DNA of 30,202 nucleotides from a virus, in IMG/VR virus record IMGVR_UViG_3300044608_001282, positions 1 to 30,202 of that record; one strand, 5' to 3'. Within the stretch, counting starts at the first letter, position 1. Each line of letters begins with the position of its first letter. The notes beneath the pieces are model-generated. The model ran no database searches, was not told the DNA's origin, and saw nothing but the letters and a program-made list of their open reading frames with translations. The translations under genes were made by a program, and so were the position numbers. Of this stretch, positions 21,381 to 27,997 are shown one piece after another.

Positions 21381-21411
21381 GGGTGTGTATCGGTTGGAAG
21401 TGTCGGTTGGT

Positions 21412-21990
21412 TTAGAAAAAATCCTCAAAACTTTGCTCGGGAATTGTCGAGTCAGTTTGCGGTTCTTTTGAGCCGCTGCTGCGCCTCAAGCGCGAGCAAG
21501 CGGGCTCGGCTTTTTCCTTCTCTACTACTCCCGCTGCCGCTTGAGGCGGCGCGGAGTAGTTGTTCTCTTTCTCTATTAAGCGACCCTGTGAGGGTTTCAC
21601 GCGGTGACCCTGTGAGGGTTTCACGAGCTCACCCTGTGAGGGTGTGCCATGACCCTGTGAGGGTTGGCAAATTGAGAGCAGGCAAAAGCTATTTCGGGTC
21701 GCTCTCCGGCTTCCATTTGCGCCCGAAAAAATGCGCACCAGCCCGGCTTTTGCAAGCACCGGCAAGCACCTCGCAACGGTATTTTTTGACGCCCCAATAT
21801 GGTCGGCTAGCTCCTCGTACGAGGCCGAAAAACGGCGTTTATGGTCAGCACCAGCAGCACTCTGAAAGTGCGTGAGTGCGTGGTAAACGGCGTAATGGTT
21901 GGGCCCGTATCGGCCCGCAATTTTGGCAGCCTCGCGGTGCTGCCATGCAAACGGCCCCTCGTCTCGCGGGTTCTCGGATCGTGGTTTCAT
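21412..21990 (-). CDS. Winged-helix replication initiator-like protein with internal origin, 192 aa
   Basis: The N-terminal domain carries a helix-turn-helix of winged type: FSASYEELADHIGASKNTVA, then CLPVLAKAGLVRIFSGANGS (about 54-90). The pattern is that of helix-turn-helix proteins such as lambda O or DnaD-like initiators. Residues about 113-138 contain the linker PSQG four times, each coded by the same 13-base palindrome (see 21583-21664). The C terminus is acidic and ends STIPEQSFEDFF, possibly a helicase-binding tail. The start overlaps the helicase stop by ATGA. Initiator plus helicase plus internal iterons together support an origin here; function is inferred. Confidence 0.78.
   Translation of the reverse strand: MKPRSENPRDEGPFAWQHREAAKIAGRYGPNHYAVYHALTHFQSAAGADHKRRFSASYEELADHIGASKNTVARCLPVLAKAGLVRIFSGANGSRRATRNSFCLLSICQPSQGHGTPSQGELVKPSQGHRVKPSQGRLIEKENNYSAPPQAAAGVVEKEKAEPACSRLRRSSGSKEPQTDSTIPEQSFEDFF
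21583..21664. repeat. Four palindromic iterons, candidate replication origin
   Basis: ACCCTGTGAGGGT occurs four times at 21583-21595, 21607-21619, 21631-21643 and 21652-21664 (spacings 24, 24 and 21 bases). Each copy is a perfect 5-bp inverted repeat around GTG. Copies 1 and 2 also share TTTCAC after the repeat. They lie inside the initiator gene, coding PSQG. Just beyond, at 21561-21582, the DNA is A/T-rich (TGTTCTCTTTCTCTATTAAG), a possible unwinding element. This copies the layout of the lambda origin within gene O. Identical wobble bases in all four copies argue for DNA-level selection. Confidence 0.75.
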
Positions 21991-23324
21991 TTTCGTTTTT
22001 TCGGTTCTTCTGGCGGCTCTGGCTTGTCACACTGCTGCCAGATCATCCCCTCCTTTTGCGGATTGAGACTGTGCCGAATGTAGATTTGCGCTGTCGGCCC
22101 GCCCTCCCATTTTCCCATCCCGGCACGCAATCGCCGCTTGGTTGCGGTCAACGAGCATGTGGGTGGTTGCCCTGGCTCGGTCTCCATTCGTTGCAAAGTC
22201 ACCACCTCGCGTGCCCAGTTGGTCAGCGCAGACGATCCGAACCCAGCGTAGGCCAAATCCGAGTCCGTGCGTGCCGTGCCTTCTCGCGGTTTTGGCAGGT
22301 GGTGGATCAGGACCAGCAGCACTCCCGTTTTGCTGCTGATACGGTTTAACCCGTTACAGAACTCAGTCACGACTTTCTGATCCGAGATGTCGTCCCCGAG
22401 GTAGCACATCAGCGGGTCAATCCATGCCACATCGGGCCTGTGCCGCACCACCAGTGCCTCGAGCACCCGCAAAAACTCGGCTCCGCTGTGGATATTGTCG
22501 CGGTAAAACACCAGCCTTTCATTCAATACTTGCTTTTCGTGTTCACCGCAAAGTTTGCCGCCGTATTTGCAAATCACCGATTGCAATATTTCGGCTTGAT
22601 CCCCGATATCGTTTTCGGCCTGTAAAATAAGGCTTTTGAGCGGTTTTACAGGCTTAATACCGAAAGTCAGATTTTCCGCAAAAGTCCCTAGGCGCTCAAT
22701 ACCGTGCAGCGCCCAGCCAATCGCGAGTTGCATGGTTAGCGAGCTTTTGCCGATACCGGACTGAGCGTTAATTAACAATGATCCGCCTTTGCAAAGCCAG
22801 CGATTGCCTATCAGGTTATTTCTATCGCACTCTGTATTATAGATCAGCAGGTCATTAAAGGTACTTTGTACTATAGAACCAAGACCTTGCTCGGCACCGG
22901 CAACGCTAACGGCATTGCCGAGTTCTGTCACTATGTCGCCGGTCGGGACGCCCTCGGAGATCGCCTTTGCCGCCTCGGTGAGTTGCCGCAGCAATCTGCG
23001 CCGCCGGGATGCCTCAAGCACCATTTCGCACCAGCTCGGGAGCGGCGCAAGGCTTGGCATCCCCGTAGCGAGGTCGGTCAGCAGCGGATAAGAAACGCCC
23101 TTGCTCGCCAGCCTATGCGCAAGCGCAATCGGGTCGAGACTGTCACCGGCATCGGCTGCAGACTGGATGCCTGCAAAGATAGTTGCGTATGTCGGGTTGA
23201 AAAAGTCGCCACTTGTCAACCCGGATGCGACAACCGCAGGAAATGCGGTATGCGGCGCAAACAAGAGACAACCCAGCACCGCCCGCTCGGCCTGTTCGGC
23301 CTGCGGGATCTGTTGAGTGCTCAT
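21987..23324 (-). CDS. Replicative helicase: DnaB N-terminal-like domain plus RepA-like ATPase, 445 aa
   Basis: Residues 1-120 look like a DnaB N-terminal domain (MSTQQIPQAEQAERAVLGCL with the helical tail). The RecA-type ATPase follows: Walker A AQSGIGKS at about 187-194 (Lys193), Walker B VAWIDP (Asp303) and a possible sensor motif LVLIHHLPKP near 335. The ATPase is closer to RepA/AAA_25-type helicases than to canonical DnaB, making a hybrid architecture. It should unwind DNA ahead of the replication fork. The gene precedes the initiator and no primase domain is visible, so a host primase is probably recruited. Start at ATG 23324 is 3 bases after the previous stop. Confidence 0.85.
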   Translation of the reverse strand: MSTQQIPQAEQAERAVLGCLLFAPHTAFPAVVASGLTSGDFFNPTYATIFAGIQSAADAGDSLDPIALAHRLASKGVSYPLLTDLATGMPSLAPLPSWCEMVLEASRRRRLLRQLTEAAKAISEGVPTGDIVTELGNAVSVAGAEQGLGSIVQSTFNDLLIYNTECDRNNLIGNRWLCKGGSLLINAQSGIGKSSLTMQLAIGWALHGIERLGTFAENLTFGIKPVKPLKSLILQAENDIGDQAEILQSVICKYGGKLCGEHEKQVLNERLVFYRDNIHSGAEFLRVLEALVVRHRPDVAWIDPLMCYLGDDISDQKVVTEFCNGLNRISSKTGVLLVLIHHLPKPREGTARTDSDLAYAGFGSSALTNWAREVVTLQRMETEPGQPPTCSLTATKRRLRAGMGKWEGGPTAQIYIRHSLNPQKEGMIWQQCDKPEPPEEPKKRK

Positions 23325-23327
23325 GAG

Positions 23328-23540
23328 TTAAAGCGTCGCCTCGTGTTGCCGTTGACGACGGCCAATCTCGGATTTGTCAGCGTCCGTTTTGGCTCCGAAA
23401 AGTTTGATCGCCCGCGCAAGCCGAATTGTATCCATCGCGTGCGGGTCAAGACCAGGTTGTCCAGAATTTACCAGCGCCAAGTGCGTTTCCATCAGTTCAT
23501 CGGCGATCCGGTGAGCTTCGTTAAGTTCAGTTTTGTTCAT
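23328..23540 (-). CDS. Small hypothetical protein, 70 aa
   Basis: A soluble, charged product starting MNKTELNEAHRIADELMETH with two helical stretches (LARAIKLFGAKTDADKSEIG) and a basic C terminus RRQRQHEATL. No motif is recognised. It is separated from the next helicase gene by 3 bases and from its upstream neighbour by 42 bases with no obvious terminator, so it belongs to the replication operon. The leader has an A/C-rich GCAACTGA-ATG with no Shine-Dalgarno. A function in replication is only suggested by position. Confidence 0.65.
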   Translation of the reverse strand: MNKTELNEAHRIADELMETHLALVNSGQPGLDPHAMDTIRLARAIKLFGAKTDADKSEIGRRQRQHEATL

Positions 23541-23582
23541 TCAGTTGCCCGCGTTTGTCGGATGCGCGGCCCCCGATGCGGA

Positions 23583-23789
23583 TTATTTTTTGCGGCTTAG
23601 TGCAGCAACAAGGAGATCGGCAATGTGCACCGAGTCGCCAACCATCTCCTCATTTGTCCAATTTTTTGACCGAGGGTCAGAAACCATTGCTGCCAGCAAA
23701 TGCAATGCAGCGTAATTTCTTAATGCTTCCATTTCGCTTTTTCGCTTTTGAGAAACAGAAGGCTGCTTCGGTGTATCTTTAACGCGCAT
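23583..23789 (-). CDS. Small basic hypothetical protein, 68 aa
   Basis: It begins MRVKDTPKQPSVSQKRKSEM, a very basic N terminus, then a helix-rich section (EALRNYAALHLLAAMVSDPR) and a C terminus VHIADLLVAALSRKK. It lies two bases after the SSB-like gene, so it is translated from the same operon. No family is recognised; a DNA-associated role is a guess from charge only. The 42-base gap that follows it holds no visible promoter. Confidence 0.62.
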   Translation of the reverse strand: MRVKDTPKQPSVSQKRKSEMEALRNYAALHLLAAMVSDPRSKNWTNEEMVGDSVHIADLLVAALSRKK

Positions 23790-23791
23790 AA

Positions 23792-24193
23792 TTAGAACGG
23801 GATTTCGTCAGCCTCCAGATCGGCATTGGCTGCCAGCGGCAACCAGCGTTTGATTTCGAGGTATGGCTTGCCGGTCTTGTCGTTAATCCGCTCGCCGGGC
23901 CCGAGTTCGACGCGAGCCATTTTGCCCACGCAATCTTCGGTCTCAATCACGAGCGTTTTACCCTCAACAACCCGTTTGCCGATGGCTGTCGCAAATTCGG
24001 CAACATTCCTGCTGTTTTTGGCTGTAAAAACGACCCATGACCGAAAGGTCAACGGGCCTACTTTTACTTCCAATTGCAGCATTTCGTTCCCGGCTTTCGA
24101 GACAGCTTCAACGGCTGTTTCGATGCGTGCGAGATGGATTCCCGCCTCAATCTGAGCGGGTTGGTCAGTAGTTTCGATTTTTAGTGATGGCAT
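23792..24193 (-). CDS. Single-strand DNA-binding-like protein, 133 aa
   Basis: A beta-rich body (LQLEVKVGPLTFRSWVVFTA, KTLVIETEDCVGKMARVELG) ends in an acidic tail with DLEADEIPF, the D/E...PF ending found in SSB proteins and used to recruit partners. The small size, beta pattern and location between the annealing protein and the replication genes fit a phage SSB or DUF669-like protein. Residue-level family motifs are not conclusive. It would protect ssDNA at forks or in recombination and could help load the RecT-like protein. Start context AACC-ATG, no Shine-Dalgarno. Confidence 0.72.
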   Translation of the reverse strand: MPSLKIETTDQPAQIEAGIHLARIETAVEAVSKAGNEMLQLEVKVGPLTFRSWVVFTAKNSRNVAEFATAIGKRVVEGKTLVIETEDCVGKMARVELGPGERINDKTGKPYLEIKRWLPLAANADLEADEIPF

Positions 24194-24205
24194 GGTTTTG
24201 GTTGG

Positions 24206-24961
24206 TTAAATTCCAAACGCTGCAAAGAACCTTTCAGGAAATGCGATGGCTTGCACAGCGATGTCTGCGGGAATGTCAACATAGGTCTGTCCGTCTTTTA
24301 TCCAGCCGCGTTTGATGGCTCCGGCGGTCACCTTGTCACGCTGCGCCTTGGTTTTGTCGGACAACAGGCGCTGCATGGGCGGGATGCGTTCGAGCATGGG
24401 CGGGACCGTGGACTCTACCGGCTCGGGGTCTGTCTGTACAGTTTCAGACTCGACGGTGATCGTCGGTGTCGGTTCCGTTTCCGGCTGGATAGGCGCAAAC
24501 TCTTGCACTTCCTCGGGTGCGTAAAGGCCAGAAAGCACGGCTGGAAAAATCCCGCGCACGGCCTCGGAAATGCACCGAGCCTTAAGCATTTGCCTCGGAA
24601 ATTTCTTCCAAGTCGGATTCCCCGTCAGCCCAGCCCGCTCGGCGTCTTTGATGGTCCAGGACACCTTTAACGAGCCTCCTTGCGGATGGCTAAATGTGCC
24701 TGACACGGACTCGTGCGTGTAGTCGTGCCATTCAACACGGCCCCCGGCTTGCTGGAACCGTGCCAACATGGCTTCGGATTTTAAAGACGGTCTACCGTTG
24801 ATGATGTGGTAATCGCGGGCTGCCTCGGCTGGGTGTCTGCCTTCGGCTTGGCAGAGTAGTCCAAGTGCGAGTGCCTGTTCAGCGGTCTGAATGCCGAACA
24901 GTTTGGATTTGGCGATGGCTTCAGCCATCAGTCGTGTCTGGTCGAATGGTATCAGGTTCAT
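24206..24961 (-). CDS. RecT-like single-strand annealing protein, 251 aa
   Basis: The middle carries RecT-family patterns: YHIINGRPSLKSEAMLARFQ (about 50-70), GNPTWKKFPRQMLKARCISE and AVRGIFPAVLSGLYAPEEV (about 118-150), which follow the NGKP-type and R-A-x-S-x-A-R-x-hPxxL signatures known for RecT relatives. After residue 155 the sequence turns Pro/Glu-rich, then has a C-terminal basic helical region. It should anneal complementary ssDNA, working with the nuclease at 25410-26399 and the SSB-like protein downstream. The start overlaps the RuvC-like stop by ATGA. The order nuclease, resolvase, annealase, SSB is one compact module. Confidence 0.85.
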   Translation of the reverse strand: MNLIPFDQTRLMAEAIAKSKLFGIQTAEQALALGLLCQAEGRHPAEAARDYHIINGRPSLKSEAMLARFQQAGGRVEWHDYTHESVSGTFSHPQGGSLKVSWTIKDAERAGLTGNPTWKKFPRQMLKARCISEAVRGIFPAVLSGLYAPEEVQEFAPIQPETEPTPTITVESETVQTDPEPVESTVPPMLERIPPMQRLLSDKTKAQRDKVTAGAIKRGWIKDGQTYVDIPADIAVQAIAFPERFFAAFGI

Positions 24962-25413
24962 TTCTTTAGTTTCATTCCCGCCTCCAAAATCAGCAACGCA
25001 TCGGCGGTTTTAAGCGTTACCGTGAGTCGTGGGTGCAGCGCCTGTGCGCGGCCTTTAAGGTGCGCTTTCCAGCGCGGCCCGTGAGTCTTTTTGTCGCCGA
25101 GTCCAAGCGCCTGCTGCCAGCGTTTTGGCGGGAGATACTCGATCCGGCATTGATGACTGGCAAGAAGCCCCTCGATGCGCCCGTAATTTCGGAACATGGT
25201 TGCCATGCTTGAGCCGCTCATTTTCCCGGCAAACTTGGGAAGTTCTTCCAAAAACACGGTAGGTGCGGGAACTTCGTAGCAAAGCACCTGTAGCGTTTGC
25301 CGCAAATCATGCACGGTGTCCGGCATCGGCAAAGCGTGCACGCTGCCGTCCGTGTCTGTGTAGGCAATTCCGCCGGATACGCCGGGGTCAATTGCGATGT
25401 AGTGCTGATTCAT
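24958..25413 (-). CDS. RuvC-like Holliday junction resolvase, 151 aa
   Basis: An RNase H-fold nuclease of RuvC type is indicated by the first catalytic Asp9 in AIDPGVSGGIAY, the Glu pair at 56-57 in FLEELPKF and the last Asp138 in LKTADALLIL. These three positions match the D-E-D of RuvC, with the expected spacing. The protein is short but complete. It would resolve branched DNA before packaging and could debranch recombination intermediates. Overlaps the nuclease gene by ATGA at its start and the RecT-like gene by ATGA at its stop. A fourth acidic residue (Glu144) is adjacent to the last motif. Confidence 0.85.
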   Translation of the reverse strand: MNQHYIAIDPGVSGGIAYTDTDGSVHALPMPDTVHDLRQTLQVLCYEVPAPTVFLEELPKFAGKMSGSSMATMFRNYGRIEGLLASHQCRIEYLPPKRWQQALGLGDKKTHGPRWKAHLKGRAQALHPRLTVTLKTADALLILEAGMKLKK

Positions 25414-26399
25414 TTTGCTTGTACAAGTGGAGCTTGCCCGACCTTTCGCTGCACGATCTCATCCGGCAGCACGGCACCAGCTGCACTCCAGAGAGATTGA
25501 GCTTTTTTGAGGCTCATTGAGCCTTGAGCGCGAATTGCATCACCGGCACCGATGACGCCGTCGGTGACTGCCTGAGCGAGATGCTCGGCTTCGATGTACT
25601 CGGAAGCCCGAGGCTTTTGCAGCCTCCAGCCCGGCACCTTTACGCCAGATTCGAGCAGCCCGCGTGCTTTTTCCTTTGCCGCATCTCGGAAGTCGTCCAG
25701 CGTCTGGCACGCGGCTAAAAACTGCCCAAGCCGGTCAGGGTCGTTGAGCAGCGCGAGGAAGCCCTCGTCCTGAACGGTTGGAGCCAAACCGGCAACGGGC
25801 ACCAGTGCCTTGTCTTTCGTCGCGACTCGGGCGGGACAGGTGAGACTTTTAGCGCACCAGCCGCAATAATCGTTTTCAACCGGCGCGGTCCCGACATTTG
25901 CAAGCACGCTGCGCACGAAATCGTGCGCCTCTTGGTAGGTCCACCGCTTCGAGACAACCTGGCGCTGGTCGCAAAACAGCAAATGTGTTGTCCAGTAGCC
26001 GACAAAATAGTGCTGCATCAATCCGAGCGCATACGCTGCCATCTGGGCGGAATAATCGTAGACCTGCCCGCTCTTGAGGTCGACCAACCATTGCCCGCGC
26101 ACTGCAACGCCGTCAGCAGTGCCCTCGTGCTCCATGCCGACCGTCCGTATTTTACAGGCTGCCTCGTCAGTCGTCAGTCGGTCAGCGCCACCGTTTAGGC
26201 TGATGCACCTGTCGATTGCCCAGCGCACTGCGGTTGCGTCCTCGTCGGACAAATCTCGCGGGAACTCGCCGGTTGTCCAAGCGTCCCGAAAAACACGGTC
26301 AAGCATGGTGCCGCGTGCTGCTGCTTCCGAGGTGCCCGGTGCGCCTTCGTATTGCCCGCACAATGCGAGCTTGGGTAAACTGCTGTGTCGTATTTTCAT
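25410..26399 (-). CDS. Cas4/RecB-like PD-(D/E)XK nuclease with predicted Fe-S cluster, 329 aa
   Basis: I start at the ATG at 26399 (MKIRHSSLPKLALCGQYEGA). RecB-type nuclease motifs are seen: an upstream Glu (about 92) and Asp96 in HEGTADGV, DLK (Asp107, Lys109) in WLVDLKSG, and QMAAY (Gln119, Tyr123). An N-terminal Cys14 and C-terminal CGWCAKSLTC (C179, C182, C188) give four Cys in the AddB/Cas4 pattern, predicting a 4Fe-4S cluster. Residues 190-329 form a separate helical region. No Cas gene or CRISPR array is near. Beside RecT it most likely supplies 5'-3' exonuclease activity, as lambda Exo does for Beta. Confidence 0.82.
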   Translation of the reverse strand: MKIRHSSLPKLALCGQYEGAPGTSEAAARGTMLDRVFRDAWTTGEFPRDLSDEDATAVRWAIDRCISLNGGADRLTTDEAACKIRTVGMEHEGTADGVAVRGQWLVDLKSGQVYDYSAQMAAYALGLMQHYFVGYWTTHLLFCDQRQVVSKRWTYQEAHDFVRSVLANVGTAPVENDYCGWCAKSLTCPARVATKDKALVPVAGLAPTVQDEGFLALLNDPDRLGQFLAACQTLDDFRDAAKEKARGLLESGVKVPGWRLQKPRASEYIEAEHLAQAVTDGVIGAGDAIRAQGSMSLKKAQSLWSAAGAVLPDEIVQRKVGQAPLVQAK

Positions 26400-26410
26400 T
26401 CTTGTTGGGT

Positions 26411-27082
26411 TTAATTTTTCTTCCGAGATTTTCCAAGCTCGCGCATCTTCCGGCGCGCAGCCTCTTTTGTGCAGGGTGCTGTGCAGGTTTTTGCTGGCAA
26501 CCGGGTTCGCGTGTAACGCCACGGGAACTCTACGCCACACACGGTGCAAATCTGCGCTGGCCTTGGCTGCCGACGCAATGCCGCGTCTGTGACCTGTTGG
26601 GCCTGGTGCCTGCGCCCGCACTCCCGAGTGCAACAGATCTCCTTGTTAATGCGTCTAAACAAGGTGCCGCAGTGCGCACACGGCTGCTTAGGCCGGTCAG
26701 CAATCCGGCAAGCCCGGCAGGCATTTAAGTTGAGGTGAATAATTGCACCGCACTTGCACGGTTTCGTGGTTGGGCCCGTGTAGGTCAGCTTTGGCTTTGG
26801 TGGCACAATCACCGGCTCGGGTCGCTGAATCAATCCCGCTTTGATGGCAGCCTCAACGGCTGCCGGAAAAGATGCCAGTAATTGCTCGTGCGTTTCCGGC
26901 TCTGGCTCCGGTTCCGGTAATTTGACCAGCCCCTTGGCAATGGCTGATTGAATCAAGCGTGGCAGGTCCAGCAACTGCGCCTTGGCCACTTCCTGCGAAG
27001 TCCAGTTCCGCATTCCGTAACTAGTGCGCGTTGCTGGTGACCAGCACGGCTTGCCGTTCATTGACCCGTGCATTCCGCTCAT
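26411..27082 (-). CDS. Zinc-finger protein with internal repeats, 223 aa
   Basis: Taken from ATG 27082 because of the ATGA overlap with the preceding stop. N-terminal part: two related repeats, LPRLIQSAIAKGLVKLPEPE and FPAAVEAAIKAGLIQRPEPV. The C-terminal half has five or more C-pairs (CKCG, CRAC, CAHC, CC...C, CTVCG, C...C), giving probably two to three zinc knuckles within about 120 residues. The architecture suggests a DNA- or RNA-binding protein; Pro/Glu-rich linkers join the repeats. No enzymatic motif is visible. It precedes the Cas4-like nuclease by 11 bases, so it could be an accessory DNA-binding factor of the recombination module. Family not recognised. Confidence 0.65.
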   Translation of the reverse strand: MSGMHGSMNGKPCWSPATRTSYGMRNWTSQEVAKAQLLDLPRLIQSAIAKGLVKLPEPEPEPETHEQLLASFPAAVEAAIKAGLIQRPEPVIVPPKPKLTYTGPTTKPCKCGAIIHLNLNACRACRIADRPKQPCAHCGTLFRRINKEICCTRECGRRHQAQQVTDAALRRQPRPAQICTVCGVEFPWRYTRTRLPAKTCTAPCTKEAARRKMRELGKSRKKN

Positions 27083-27300
27083 AGCAGGTCTCCTTTCCAG
27101 AGTGCTCCAATTGTGAGCACGATGAGCGCGGCAATGGTTAGTGCCTCGCCCAAGCACTGTGCGTGTTCTATTGCAACGAGGTCTGCCAGCAGCAGGCAGC
27201 CAAGCCCGCAAGCGTAGGCCACGGAGCGTTTGCGGCGATTGGGTGTTGGTGGCTTTTGCGGGCCTTGGTACGGGCCACTGGAGTAGTGGGAAGTGCTCAT
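27079..27300 (-). CDS. Small two-helix membrane protein, 73 aa
   Basis: From ATG 27300 the N terminus (MSTSHYSSGPYQGPQKPPTP) is polar and Pro-rich, then NRRKR and two hydrophobic helices (residues about 28-42 VAYACGLGCLLLADL, and about 50-68 EALTIAALIVLTIGALW). A short GDLL tail follows. It could be a holin, antiholin or superinfection-exclusion membrane protein; the polar N terminus with two helices fits all of these. It overlaps the zinc-finger gene start by ATGA and follows the 58-residue gene by 4 bases. It lies in the early block rather than next to the endolysin. Confidence 0.65.
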   Translation of the reverse strand: MSTSHYSSGPYQGPQKPPTPNRRKRSVAYACGLGCLLLADLVAIEHAQCLGEALTIAALIVLTIGALWKGDLL

Positions 27301-27304
27301 CGGA

Positions 27305-27481
27305 TTAGCGGGCAAAGATTGCAGTCTCAATGCGCACCACGGTCAGATCCGTGTGCAGCCCTTCGCGGCGGAGAATGCGTTCTGCGCCACGGTATGTCAG
27401 GCGTTTGGAGCGGATAATGTGCCGGGTTGATTGCTCGCCGGTTGCGCAGTTGGAGAGGGTAATGGTGTGCAGGATATTCAT
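27305..27481 (-). CDS. Small basic hypothetical protein, 58 aa
   Basis: From ATG 27481: MNILHTITLSNCATGEQSTR followed by HIIRSKRLTYRGAERILRRE and ending IETAIFAR. It has a short beta-hairpin-like N terminus and a basic helix. The upstream leader is unusual, with three stem-loops at 27505-27558 and then an A/C-rich stretch (CACAACAACGAACTGAACAA). An in-frame TTG/ATG further upstream would place coding across those hairpins, so I prefer this start. No family known. Nucleic-acid binding is suggested by charge only. Confidence 0.6.
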   Translation of the reverse strand: MNILHTITLSNCATGEQSTRHIIRSKRLTYRGAERILRREGLHTDLTVVRIETAIFAR

Positions 27482-27504
27482 TTGTTCAGTTCGTTGTTGT
27501 GTCT

Positions 27505-27558
27505 CTGACGGCCTCGTCAGCACCCGCCTTACGGGTGGACGCCCCCCGGAGGGGGCGT
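27505..27558. promoter_or_regulatory. Three abutting perfect hairpins in the leader of the 58-residue gene
   Basis: Three stems follow each other with almost no gap: CTGACG/CGTCAG (27505-27510 and 27515-27520), CACCCG/CGGGTG (27521-27526 and 27532-27537) and ACGCCCCC/GGGGGCGT (27539-27546 and 27551-27558, loop CGGA). The last lies about 7 bases after the stop at 27565. No T tract follows on the minus strand; the plus strand has only TTT. This is either a structured 5' leader, an RNA processing site or a small noncoding RNA. Confidence 0.65.
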
Positions 27559-27564
27559 TTCGGC

Positions 27565-27771
27565 CTAGAGATTGTGTTGAATCACTCGCCAACCGCTGCC
27601 CAACAAATCGAGCGCCAAATTTTCCGCGCGCTTGGGGCTGATGATTTCGGAATAGAGTGTAGTGTTATTGAGGGTCTCTTCGACCACTACCAGATCAGGG
27701 TATGCCCAGCTGTCACTGAGAGTGATGGTGGAGGTGATGTTGTTGCGTTCGATGGAGAGCTTCGTTGTCAT
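27565..27771 (-). CDS. Small hypothetical protein, 68 aa
   Basis: From ATG 27771 (the in-frame TTG at 27792 is a weaker start): MTTKLSIERNNITSTITLSD, then WAYPDLVVVEETLNNTTLYS and a helix (PKRAENLALDLLGSGWRVIQ) ending HNL. It appears to be a small alpha/beta protein without cysteines. It follows the 57-residue basic gene by 32 bases. No family is recognised. It precedes the triple-hairpin leader of the next gene. Confidence 0.62.
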   Translation of the reverse strand: MTTKLSIERNNITSTITLSDSWAYPDLVVVEETLNNTTLYSEIISPKRAENLALDLLGSGWRVIQHNL

Positions 27772-27803
27772 GGGCCCAACTATACGCAGCAAAACACGCT
27801 TGG

Positions 27804-27977
27804 CTAGCTATTTTTTGCAATTTTTTTCGCACGCTTTAACGCGTTTAGTTCGCGTGCTTTAGGACGAGGCTTGCACGCATTCCGGCGCGCTGCCTCTGTT
27901 TTTTTTTCTGACTTTGCTGCGCCGCCCAGCCGTCCTATTTCCCGGCAGTGCTCGCGGAGTGTTTTTTCAGTACTCAT
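27804..27977 (-). CDS. Short strongly basic protein, 57 aa
   Basis: Found by hand translation: ATG 27977 to TAG at 27804-27806. The product is MSTEKTLREHCREIGRLGGA, then AKSEKKTEAARRNACKPRPK and a Lys/Arg/Ala end. The GGAAKSEKKTEAARRNACKPRPK part is reminiscent of short Gly-Gly plus Lys/Arg peptides seen in many small phage and plasmid DNA-associated proteins (KGG-like), but I cannot name the family. It lies 20 bases after the preceding stop. It includes a run of nine A bases in the coding strand, a potential indel site. Confidence 0.55.
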   Translation of the reverse strand: MSTEKTLREHCREIGRLGGAAKSEKKTEAARRNACKPRPKARELNALKRAKKIAKNS

Positions 27978-27997
27978 TTTTCCTGTAAACGGTTGAT

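Noticed and set aside
21583-21664. CRISPR-like or terminator interpretation of the four repeats.
   Set aside because: The repeats are too short (13 bases), spaced 8-11 bases apart, lie in frame in a gene and have no T tract.
25410-26399. CRISPR-Cas remnant suggested by the Cas4-like nuclease.
   Set aside because: No repeat-spacer array and no other cas gene are in the window. Context (RecT, RuvC, SSB) fits phage recombination.
27079-27300. Main holin of the phage.
   Set aside because: Topology fits, but it lies among early genes. I list it only as a membrane protein with several possible roles.
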